This document shows, piece by piece, positions 1 to 6,474 of a stretch of 9,205 nt of DNA. Source of the DNA: Bacteroidia bacterium (GTDB taxonomy: Bacteria; Bacteroidota; Bacteroidia; AKYH767-A; OLB10); contig JANWID010000062.1 of the NCBI GenBank assembly GCA_025450095.1, forward strand, positions 1 to 9,205, in the 5' to 3' direction. Position numbers and translations under genes: made by a program. The notes beneath the pieces are model-generated. The model saw nothing but the letters and a program-made list of their open reading frames with translations, was not told the DNA's origin and did not search any database. Positions within the stretch are counted from its first letter, which is position 1; each line of letters starts with the position of its first letter.

Positions 1-1076
1 CCACAACGAAATTTTTTACCAGCGACGATCGGAAAGCACTTGAATCCATCGAATTCGCACAGTACATTGCATTTGCACCAGTTATGTTCCAGGCAACCAT
101 GGCACTGCGCGATTTTGGGATAATGGATTTAATTGAAAAGGAAGGTAACGAAGGCCTGACTGCAGAATCAATAGTTGAAAAAACAGGAATATCAGTTTAT
201 GGTGTACGGGTATTGCTGGAGGCAGGACTTGGAATCGGAATTCTGATGATCAATGATGATAAATATGCACTGACAAAAACAGGGTATTATATCTTAAAAG
301 ATGAAATGACCCGAGCGAACATGGATTGGATGCAGTATATCTGTTACAGGGGAATGTTTGATCTGAAAAAATCAATCGAGACCGGAAAACCAGAAGGACT
401 CAAAACACTTGGCGACTGGCCTACTCTTTATCAGGGCTTATCTGTTATGAAACCACTGGAACAAAAGAGTTGGCTCGCATTCGATCATTTTTATTCCAGT
501 GATTCTTTTCCCGTGGTGTTACCCCATGTGTTTAATAATAAACCTAAAAAGATACTTGATATAGGTGGTAATACTGGCAAATGGGCGTTGAAATGCGCTG
601 CATATGATCCGGATGTAAAAGTGACCATCGTTGATTTACCGGGACAACTCCGCATGGCTGAAGAAAATATCAGTAAAGCAGGATTTTCTGATCGTGTTTC
701 GTTTTATCCGATTGACATCCTGAATGAAAATGCCAAACTACCGGTCGGACATGATTTTATCTGGATGAGTCAGTTCCTGGATTGTTTTTCTGAAAATGAA
801 ATTGTTTCCATTTTGAAACGCTGCTACGATGCAATTGATGATAACGGCCAGGTTTATATTCTCGAGCTCTTCTGGGATTGCCAGAAATTTAAAGTGGCTG
901 CTTTTAGTCTTCAAATGACATCACTTTATTTTACCAATATTGCAAATGGAAACAGCCAGATGTATCATTCCGGTTTATTCATTGAACTAATTGAAAAAGC
1001 CGGATTCCAGGTGGATGAAAAAATCGATAATATCGGTGTGAGCCACACACTTCTTAAATGTAGTAAAAAGAAATAA
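1..1076 (+). CDS. SAM-dependent methyltransferase, winged-helix O-methyltransferase type (5' partial)
   Basis: The frame is open from base 3 with no stop. The 27 codons before the first ATG (84) read like the dimerisation helix of this family (ends YIAFAPV), so the true start lies left of the window and 84 is probably internal. Numbering from that ATG: residues about 1-75 form the winged-helix dimerisation domain. The Rossmann domain starts near 155, with SAM motif I ILDIGGNTG (157-165) and the acidic loop VDLPGQL (183-189). The family normally has a catalytic His in an LHDW-like motif; here the aligned stretch is FLDCFSENE (231-239), with Asp233 at that place. Members methylate small aromatic hydroxyls using S-adenosylmethionine in the cytoplasm. 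In a flexirubin-type cluster a role on the aryl ring is likely; C-methylation rather than O-methylation is my inference. Family call is secure, substrate is not. Confidence 0.85.
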   Translation, partial: TTKFFTSDDRKALESIEFAQYIAFAPVMFQATMALRDFGIMDLIEKEGNEGLTAESIVEKTGISVYGVRVLLEAGLGIGILMINDDKYALTKTGYYILKDEMTRANMDWMQYICYRGMFDLKKSIETGKPEGLKTLGDWPTLYQGLSVMKPLEQKSWLAFDHFYSSDSFPVVLPHVFNNKPKKILDIGGNTGKWALKCAAYDPDVKVTIVDLPGQLRMAEENISKAGFSDRVSFYPIDILNENAKLPVGHDFIWMSQFLDCFSENEIVSILKRCYDAIDDNGQVYILELFWDCQKFKVAAFSLQMTSLYFTNIANGNSQMYHSGLFIELIEKAGFQVDEKIDNIGVSHTLLKCSKKK

Positions 1077-1100
1077 CCCTTCGGCTACGCTCAGGGTGAC
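1077..1100. repeat. Imperfectly palindromic intergenic repeat, CCCTTCG...CTCAGGG type
   Basis: The element begins at the first base after the methyltransferase stop codon. Its outer arms CCCT (1077-1080) and AGGG (1093-1096) pair, and an inner CG/CG pair leaves a GCTA loop, so the RNA could form a small asymmetric hairpin. From memory, near-identical sequences are dispersed in many copies between genes in Bacteroidota genomes. Only one copy is visible here, so the repeat claim rests on recognition. There is no T-run after it, so it is not a standard intrinsic terminator. Confidence 0.5.
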
Positions 1101-1141
1101 AACTTTGATCATTACACTTTACACTTGCCGTCTAAACTAAA

Positions 1142-2743
1142 TTGAAACACCGTTATACACCGGAACTGGCAAAAACTGAATACGATGCCATTATAATTGG
1201 TTCCGGGGTTGGTGGACTATCAACCGCTATCCTGCTTGCCAAAGCTGGTAAAAAAGTGCTGGTATTGGAACAGCATTATGAACCGGGAGGTTATACTCAT
1301 ACTTTTCGCAGGAAAAATTTTGTCTGGGATGTAGGAGTACATTATGTAGGCCAGGTGAATAATGAAAATTCACTGCTTAGAAAAGCATTCGATTATTTAT
1401 CCGGCAGCAAGTTGAAATGGGCGGATATGGGCGATGTTTATGACCAGGCTGTTTTTGGTAATGACGTATACAATTTCCGTTCGGGATATGATAAACAGGT
1501 TCAGCAACTGATTGAATATTTCCCCGAAGAAGCGGAAGCGATTAAAGCTTACTTTAAGCTCCTCAGAAGGATCAGTGCAAAATCGGTAATGTTTTTTTCG
1601 GAACGCACCATGCCTTCCTGGTTAAGTAATACTGCCGGTTATTTTCTCCGTAAAGGATTTCTTAAGTATGCAGGAAGTACTACGTATGAAGTCATCAGCA
1701 GCTTCACTTCAAACAAGAAACTGATTGCACTGCTTTGTGCACAATGCGGCAATTATGGATTACCTCCTAAAAAAAGCTGCTTCGGTGTTCACGCTATGAT
1801 TGTTGATCATTTCCTGGAAGGCGGAAATTATCCTGTAGGAGGTGCTTCAAGTATCCATCGTACTTTTACAGAAACACTATTATCTCACCAGGGACATCTG
1901 GCAATAAAGGCGCCTGTAAAAAAAATACTGATCGATAACCATAAAGCGGTTGGAGTTGAAATGGAAAACGGTGACCGCATTTACGCGAAAAAAATTATCA
2001 GCAATGCAGGTGTGCATAATACTTATAACCGCCTTATAGGACCCGATGAAGAAATTCCATCCGGGTGTAATTCCGTTGCACCTTCCATTTCGCATGTGTG
2101 CCTCTATGTCGGTCTTTCTGAATCTGACAGTACATTAGGACTTCCTAAACATAACATCTGGAAATATGAGGATTATGATCTTGACGCAAACTTCGAAGAA
2201 CATAATTCCAAAAAATACAGTCGCTCACCCGTGATTTACATTTCGTTCCCAAGCTCTAAGGATCCCTCCTGGCAAACATTACATCCGGGAACAGCCTCCA
2301 TCCAGGTGGTGGGATCATTTCCATATGTTGGTATAAAACATTGGGAACAGTCGAAGTGGCAGAAACGTGATGATGAATATAATTCGCTCAAAGAAGACAT
2401 TAAAGAATTCTTACTTTCAAAGTTGCTGGAACAAATACCACAGGTAAAAAATAAAATAGCCTGGACTGAAATTTCCACTCCGTTATCCACGCGTCATTTT
2501 TCAGGATATCAATCCGGTGAAATTTATGGACTTGAACACAGTCCGCAAAGGTTCCATATCAGGGAACTTCGACCACGCACAAAAATCAAAAATCTTTACC
2601 TCACCGGTCAGGATATAGTTTGTTGTGGTGTGGGTGCAGCTTTGTTTTCAGGAATCATTACAGCGACTGCCATTCTGAACAGAAATGTGCTTTGGAACAT
2701 TTTCCGGTATAAGCAACCGGCAGAAAATTTACCGGCTGCATGA
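1142..2743 (+). CDS. FAD/NAD(P)-dependent oxidoreductase, phytoene desaturase / carotenoid isomerase / retinol saturase family
   Basis: This 533-aa protein has the length and layout of the CrtI/CrtISO/retinol-saturase family. An N-terminal dinucleotide-binding fold carries GSGVGG (20-25), then a ribose-binding acid in VLEQHYEPGG (41-50). The C-terminal FAD motif is LYLTGQD (485-491), followed by a Gly/Ala-rich helix. Members desaturate, saturate or isomerise conjugated polyenes, usually at the membrane. The start must be TTG at 1142: an in-frame TAA sits at 1133-1135 and the first ATG lies well beyond the FAD motif. No Shine-Dalgarno is visible. The stop overlaps the next start (ATGA, 2740-2743), so it is probably co-translated with the DarA-like gene. 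Possible roles are shaping the aryl polyene or oxidising the resorcinol precursor; the sequence does not decide. Confidence 0.85.
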   Translation: MKHRYTPELAKTEYDAIIIGSGVGGLSTAILLAKAGKKVLVLEQHYEPGGYTHTFRRKNFVWDVGVHYVGQVNNENSLLRKAFDYLSGSKLKWADMGDVYDQAVFGNDVYNFRSGYDKQVQQLIEYFPEEAEAIKAYFKLLRRISAKSVMFFSERTMPSWLSNTAGYFLRKGFLKYAGSTTYEVISSFTSNKKLIALLCAQCGNYGLPPKKSCFGVHAMIVDHFLEGGNYPVGGASSIHRTFTETLLSHQGHLAIKAPVKKILIDNHKAVGVEMENGDRIYAKKIISNAGVHNTYNRLIGPDEEIPSGCNSVAPSISHVCLYVGLSESDSTLGLPKHNIWKYEDYDLDANFEEHNSKKYSRSPVIYISFPSSKDPSWQTLHPGTASIQVVGSFPYVGIKHWEQSKWQKRDDEYNSLKEDIKEFLLSKLLEQIPQVKNKIAWTEISTPLSTRHFSGYQSGEIYGLEHSPQRFHIRELRPRTKIKNLYLTGQDIVCCGVGAALFSGIITATAILNRNVLWNIFRYKQPAENLPAA

Positions 2744-3663
2744 AAAAAGTATTAGTAATTTATTTTTCCCAGTCTGGCCAGTTGTATAAAGCTATCACAG
2801 CTACTTTACGTGACCTGTCATTTGACAATGAAATTTCCATGACCACCGAGCAATTGAAGCCGCGTAATCCATTTCCTTTTCCATGGACTTACATGCAATT
2901 TTTCGATGCTTTCCCTGAAACTGTCCAGGGTATTCCGTGCGAATTGGAGCCGTATTCCTTCAGTCAGGAAATCAATTATGACCTGGTAATTATAGCATAT
3001 CAACCCTGGTTTCTTTCTCCAAGCCGGCCAATAGAATCTTTTCTTCAATCGAAGGATGCTGCGAAACTATTGAAAGGCAAACCAGTGATCACCCTTCTTG
3101 CATGCCGGAATATGTGGCTGAATGCACAGGAAAAAATGAAAGCACATCTTCACAGAATCGGTGCAAACCTGGTCGGAAACATAACTTATGTCGATCGCTC
3201 CTCCAACCTGGTAAGCCTGGTAACTGTACTTGCATTTGCATTGGGAGGTGTCAGGGACCGCTTCCTGGGTATCTTCCCAAAGTATGGTGTTCCGGATGAA
3301 GAACTGGAAAAATCTGGCTGGAAATTCGGAACTGCAATACTGAAAAAGCTGAAATCCGGAAATTTTGAAGGATTACAAAATGAACTTGTTGAGTTGGGTG
3401 CAATCAATATCAAACCCAACCTGATGATTATGGAAGGCCGCGGCAAGGTGTTATTCCCGCTATATGCGCGCTTTATAATGAAAAAGGGAAAGGTAAGTAG
3501 TCGTGAACGAAGGACCCGGGTTCGTATTTTCGGAATCGCACTTCCTACCGCAATTATCTTGTTTTCACCGATAATTATTATCGTTTCAAGGCTGATGCCG
3601 CTCCTTTTCAGGAGCAAGATGAAACAGGAAAGAGCATATTATTCAGGCATTAGCCTTAGATAG
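2740..3663 (+). CDS. darA: DarA-like dialkylresorcinol biosynthesis protein
   Basis: 307 aa. The N-terminus KKVLVIYFSQSGQL (2-15) looks like a flavodoxin beta-strand and phosphate-binding loop, so an FMN-type cofactor is plausible. A Pro/aromatic patch PFPFPWTYMQFFDAFPE (44-60) and AYQPWFLSPSRP (86-97) are the parts I recognise as DarA-like. Residues about 263-290 are strongly hydrophobic, with Pro269 and Pro277 inside and Lys/Arg-rich flanks (248-262, 291-297), suggesting a membrane anchor or re-entrant segment. DarA acts with the ketosynthase DarB in making 2,5-dialkylresorcinols; its exact step, possibly the oxidation/aromatisation, I recall only loosely. It overlaps the oxidoreductase by 4 nt and is followed by a 177-nt gap before the DarB-like gene. 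The name rests on family recognition plus that neighbour. Confidence 0.78.
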   Translation: MKKVLVIYFSQSGQLYKAITATLRDLSFDNEISMTTEQLKPRNPFPFPWTYMQFFDAFPETVQGIPCELEPYSFSQEINYDLVIIAYQPWFLSPSRPIESFLQSKDAAKLLKGKPVITLLACRNMWLNAQEKMKAHLHRIGANLVGNITYVDRSSNLVSLVTVLAFALGGVRDRFLGIFPKYGVPDEELEKSGWKFGTAILKKLKSGNFEGLQNELVELGAINIKPNLMIMEGRGKVLFPLYARFIMKKGKVSSRERRTRVRIFGIALPTAIILFSPIIIIVSRLMPLLFRSKMKQERAYYSGISLR

Positions 3664-3759
3664 CTTAATAGCTGTATTTCAATAACCTGAATAAAATTTA
3701 TGACAGAGGCACTGCTGTTAAAATGACTTTACAGACGCTCGGTTTTCCGAAAATTCCAC

Positions 3760-3767
3760 TATCTTTG
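3760..3767 (+). promoter_or_regulatory. Candidate Bacteroidota -7 promoter element (TATCTTTG)
   Basis: TATCTTTG matches the Bacteroidota -7 consensus TAnnTTTG exactly and lies 73 nt upstream of the DarB-like ATG in the largest gap of the window. The usual TTTG-like -33 box is not visible at the expected spacing, which lowers confidence. If used, transcription would start near 3774 and give a leader of about 65 nt. The rest of the gap upstream (3664-3759) shows nothing I can support. Confidence 0.4.
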
Positions 3768-3769
3768 AA

Positions 3770-3788
3770 ACCTGACAATTTTACAGGT
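3770..3788. promoter_or_regulatory. Small inverted repeat ACCTG-N9-CAGGT at the predicted transcription start
   Basis: Perfect 5-bp arms, ACCTG (3770-3774) and CAGGT (3784-3788), flank an AT-rich spacer of 9 nt just downstream of the candidate -7 box. It could be an operator half-site pair or a weak leader hairpin. Arms this short can arise by chance. Confidence 0.25.
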
Positions 3789-3830
3789 CACAAGACCCCC
3801 CGGGATTGTTTAATTATATAGCAGGAGTCT

Positions 3831-3836
3831 AAGGAG
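3831..3836 (+). promoter_or_regulatory. Strong Shine-Dalgarno (AAGGAG) before the DarB-like gene
   Basis: AAGGAG lies 4 nt before the ATG at 3841, with a second AGGAG at 3823-3827. The other genes here show no comparable site and mostly start by overlap or at TTG. The site supports the chosen start and suggests that this gene initiates translation independently. Confidence 0.55.
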
Positions 3837-3840
3837 ATTT

Positions 3841-4983
3841 ATGAATAAACCGGTTTACATTAACCGGGTTGCAGGTTTTTTGCCGGGCGACCCGGTTAGT
3901 AATGAAGAAATGGAAGAGTACCTTGGGTTTGTGGGTGGTAATTTCCGTTCCAAATCAAAGGCAATTGTGTTGCGGAATAATAAGATTACTGCCCGGTATT
4001 ATGCCATTGATAAAAAAGGTAACAGTTCTTATAACAATGCCGAGTTAACGGCAGAGGCTATACGAAAATTGGAGTCGGAAGAATTCCGGCTCAAGGATAT
4101 TCAGCTGTTAACCTGCGGTACCACATCACCAGATCAGCTATTGCCATCGCATGCTTCTATGGTACATGGCGAACTTTCAAACGCACCACATGAAGCGATC
4201 TCTTTTTCAGGATCGTGTTGCGCCGGAATGAATGCGCTTAAATATGCTTTCATGTCGATCGCGACCGGGCAAACCACCAACGCGGTGACAACCGGATCTG
4301 AGAAGCTTTCACACTGGATGAAAGCTGATAATTTCAGAGAAGAAGCTGAGAAACTAAAAACGCTTGAAGCACAACCCTATCTTTCTTTTGAAAAAGATTT
4401 TCTACGATGGATGCTCTCGGATGGTGCTGCTGCATTGCTGCTGACCGATCATCCAAACAAAGAAAGTATAAGCTTAAGACTGGAATGGATCGAGATCTGT
4501 TCTTTTGCCAATGAGCTGGAAACATGTATGTACTTTGGAGGTGAAAAAACTGAGAGCGGTAAATTGACAGGCTGGGCATCTATAGATCAGAAGGATTGGC
4601 TGGGAAAATCGATTTTTTCATTGCGTCAGGATACCCGGCTGCTTGAAGCAAATATTGCAAGACTTGGTACAAAAAAACTTTCCGAAAGTCTTCAGAAACA
4701 TGGAGTACGAATTGAAAGTGTTGACTGGTACCTTCCGCATATATCTTCTGAATTTTTCAGGTCGAAGGTGGATGAAGAAATGAAGAAGTGGAATATTTTT
4801 CTCCCCCAGGAAAAATGGTTTGTAAATCTTACGCGAATCGGGAACATCGGTTCTGCGTCTATTTTCCTTGCATTAGAAGAACTGTTTAATTCGGGAAAAT
4901 TGAAAAAAGGTGAAAAAGTTGTGCTTTCTGTTCCTGAAAGTGCACGGTTTGCCTATGCTACGGCATTACTCACCGTTTGCTGA
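3841..4983 (+). CDS. darB: DarB-like beta-ketoacyl-ACP synthase III
   Basis: 380 aa, thiolase fold of the KAS III branch. The nucleophile is most likely Cys127 in GSCCAGM (124-130), matching the C-A/S-G-F position of KAS III enzymes; Cys126 precedes it. His300 in LPHISS (298-303) and Asn335 in RIGNIGSAS (332-340) complete a Cys-His-Asn triad, so the enzyme looks intact and condensing-competent. DarB enzymes perform the head-to-head condensation of two fatty-acid-derived thioesters that leads through a cyclohexanedione to a dialkylresorcinol. The ATG is fixed by a strong Shine-Dalgarno. Next to the DarA-like gene, the DarB identity is well supported over housekeeping FabH, which is shorter (about 320-330 aa) and usually lies with fatty-acid genes. 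Confidence 0.8.
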   Translation: MNKPVYINRVAGFLPGDPVSNEEMEEYLGFVGGNFRSKSKAIVLRNNKITARYYAIDKKGNSSYNNAELTAEAIRKLESEEFRLKDIQLLTCGTTSPDQLLPSHASMVHGELSNAPHEAISFSGSCCAGMNALKYAFMSIATGQTTNAVTTGSEKLSHWMKADNFREEAEKLKTLEAQPYLSFEKDFLRWMLSDGAAALLLTDHPNKESISLRLEWIEICSFANELETCMYFGGEKTESGKLTGWASIDQKDWLGKSIFSLRQDTRLLEANIARLGTKKLSESLQKHGVRIESVDWYLPHISSEFFRSKVDEEMKKWNIFLPQEKWFVNLTRIGNIGSASIFLALEELFNSGKLKKGEKVVLSVPESARFAYATALLTVC

Positions 4984-5028
4984 TAACAAAAGGGATTTAC
5001 CATTTGTTCCAGGATAATATTAATTAAA

Positions 5029-5427
5029 ATGGAAAAAGATAACGTGCCGCAAGACGATAATAATGTTCTTGAAGGTAAGCTTAAGGTTCTGAAATATGCA
5101 ACCGAAAAAGACGGCACTTACACAAAAGTTAAAACAGTTGGCTGGGAACCCGAAAACATCGTGCTTTCCCAGGCGTGGGATGAAATTAATGAACGTGTTT
5201 CGGAAGTCAGATCGAAAGTGCAGCTTGGAAAACTGAGTCCGATTGCCTTTCATAAGGAAAAACAAATGCTTGAAACCAAAATGCTGGCAGGTTATACCGG
5301 TTACCCCGCTTTTGTAGTATGGCTCCACCTGAAGCCTTGGTTCTTCAAACGCCTTTCAGAAAAGCAGCTGGACAAATATGCCAGGGCATTCAGAATAACA
5401 CGCGAAGAATTATTATCAATCGACTGA
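5029..5427 (+). CDS. Small protein of unknown function with helix-turn-helix-like C-terminus
   Basis: 132 aa; I cannot assign a function. The N-terminal 14 residues are acidic and low-complexity. Residues about 16-40 read as beta-rich (KLKVLKYAT, TKVKTVGWEP), and 46-67 as an amphipathic helix with alternating charges. The C-terminal part (about 71-132) ends in LSEKQLDKYARAFRITREELLSI, which resembles the last helices of an Xre/Cro-type domain. The expected turn region is replaced by aromatic residues (YTGYPAFVVWLHLKPWFF, 89-106), so DNA binding is doubtful. There is no signal peptide or membrane segment. Coding looks genuine: codon use matches its neighbours and it fills the space between the DarB-like and BtrH-like genes. 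It could be a small regulator or a protein-protein adaptor for the pathway. Confidence 0.75.
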   Translation: MEKDNVPQDDNNVLEGKLKVLKYATEKDGTYTKVKTVGWEPENIVLSQAWDEINERVSEVRSKVQLGKLSPIAFHKEKQMLETKMLAGYTGYPAFVVWLHLKPWFFKRLSEKQLDKYARAFRITREELLSID

Positions 5428-5442
5428 AAGGTTCAGTTTTTT
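5423..5442 (+). terminator. Candidate intrinsic terminator or attenuator overlapping a stop codon
   Basis: ACTGAA (5423-5428) pairs perfectly with TTCAGT (5432-5437) around an AGG loop, and the stem runs into six T residues (5437-5442). The TGA stop of the small gene (5425-5427) lies inside the left arm. The stem has only two G-C pairs, so full termination is doubtful; partial read-through into the BtrH-like gene is more likely. Confidence 0.4.
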
Positions 5443-5472
5443 ATTGACTCAATCATCTTAAAGTTAAAATAA

Positions 5473-6474
5473 TTGTCCGTATCATTTCAACATAATCAGT
5501 CTGCACATTGCGAAAGCGGTGTAGCATCCAACCTGCTGCGTCATCACGGATTACTGCTGAGTGAACCGATGATTTTCGGAGTAGGCTCAGGATTGTTTTT
5601 TGGTCACCTGCCATTTCTGAAAGTCAATGGTATTCCCGGAACCACGTATAGGATATTTCCGGGACTAATTTTTTCACGGGTTTGCAAACGGCTTGGAATT
5701 AAGATGAAAAGGGAATCTTTTCGCAGCGAACAAAAAGGAATGGAAGCGCTCGACAGGGTATTGGATACCGGTATTCCCGTTGGCATGCTTACCAGTGTTT
5801 ATTATCTGCCTTACCTTCCATCAGCACTGCGGTTCCATTTCAATGCACATAATATTGTTGTTTACGGAAAGCGAAATGGAAATTACCTCGTAAGCGACCC
5901 GGTTATGGAAACTGTTTCGGAAATCGCACCCGAAGATCTTCAACGGGCACGTTATGCCAAAGGTGCACTCGCTCCAAATGGTAAAATGTATTATCCTGTT
6001 TTTGTTCCAAAGGAAGTCGATCTGAAAATCCCGGTTGTTGCTGCGATTAAAAAAACCGCTGTTGACATGACCACGATACCTGTGCCGTTATTTGGTATAC
6101 GCGGACAACGTTATCTTGCTAAAAAAGTAGCACAATATCCTCAGAAGCTCGACAAACGAAAGGCAACTCTATTCCTTGGAAATATCGTCAGGATGCAGGA
6201 AGAAATCGGAACGGGTGGCGCTGGATTCCGTTTTATGTATGCAGCGTTTCTCCAGGAAGCTGCAGTGTTGTTGAACCAGCCATGGTTAACGGATATGTCC
6301 AAAGAGCTCACCGCAACCGGTGATCGCTGGAGGGATTTTGCTTATGATGCAGCACGAATCTGTAAAGACCGGGCAATTACCGGTGAAAATTACGAAAAGC
6401 TTTCACAGACAATTCTCGAATGTTCCGAAAGAGAAGAAGCTATTTTTAATAAACTGAAAAAAATCTCCTTGTAA
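5473..6474 (+). CDS. BtrH-like acyltransferase (BtrH N-terminal domain protein)
   Basis: 333 aa. The N-terminus has the conserved block FQHNQSAHCESGVASNLL (5-22) and SEPMIFGVGSG (30-40) that I associate with the BtrH_N domain. Cys13 is the likely nucleophile. His126 in FNAHNIVVYG (123-132) and Asp142 in VSDP (140-143) would complete a papain-like triad. Residues about 185-333 form a second, helical domain, possibly the uncharacterised type often found after BtrH_N. BtrH in butirosin synthesis moves an acyl group from an ACP to an amino-sugar acceptor. By analogy this protein could move a polyene acyl chain from the ACP to the resorcinol. The start must be TTG at 5473, because TAA occupies the codon just before it and the conserved Cys lies 12 residues in. 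The stop overlaps the ATPase start by one base (TAATG). Confidence 0.8.
   Translation: MSVSFQHNQSAHCESGVASNLLRHHGLLLSEPMIFGVGSGLFFGHLPFLKVNGIPGTTYRIFPGLIFSRVCKRLGIKMKRESFRSEQKGMEALDRVLDTGIPVGMLTSVYYLPYLPSALRFHFNAHNIVVYGKRNGNYLVSDPVMETVSEIAPEDLQRARYAKGALAPNGKMYYPVFVPKEVDLKIPVVAAIKKTAVDMTTIPVPLFGIRGQRYLAKKVAQYPQKLDKRKATLFLGNIVRMQEEIGTGGAGFRFMYAAFLQEAAVLLNQPWLTDMSKELTATGDRWRDFAYDAARICKDRAITGENYEKLSQTILECSEREEAIFNKLKKISL

Noticed and set aside
84..86. ATG at 84 as the methyltransferase start
   Set aside because: The frame stays open to the window edge and the 27 upstream codons look like family dimerisation-helix sequence, so the gene is more likely truncated.
1100..1107. CAACTTTG as a promoter -7 box before the oxidoreductase
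   Set aside because: It has a mismatch at the first consensus base (C for T) and no -33 partner; such near-matches are common in AT-rich gaps.
3186..3617. Minus-strand open frame of 143 codons opposite the DarA-like gene
   Set aside because: It lies wholly opposite a well-supported gene, has a low-complexity Ser-rich translation and no recognisable domain; a shadow frame.
3664..3759. A terminator after the DarA-like gene (AGCT-TAAT-AGCT near 3662-3674)
   Set aside because: The stem is only 4 bp and is not followed by a T-run.
5443..5453. ATTGACTCAAT odd-centred palindrome as an operator before the BtrH-like gene
   Set aside because: Five-base AT-rich arms are easily found by chance and no promoter box is visible beside it.
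6461..6470. AAATCTCCTT, an exact reverse complement of the Shine-Dalgarno region at 3831-3840
   Set aside because: It is 2.6 kb away and encodes the end of the BtrH-like protein in a plausible way; a 10-nt match is best read as chance.
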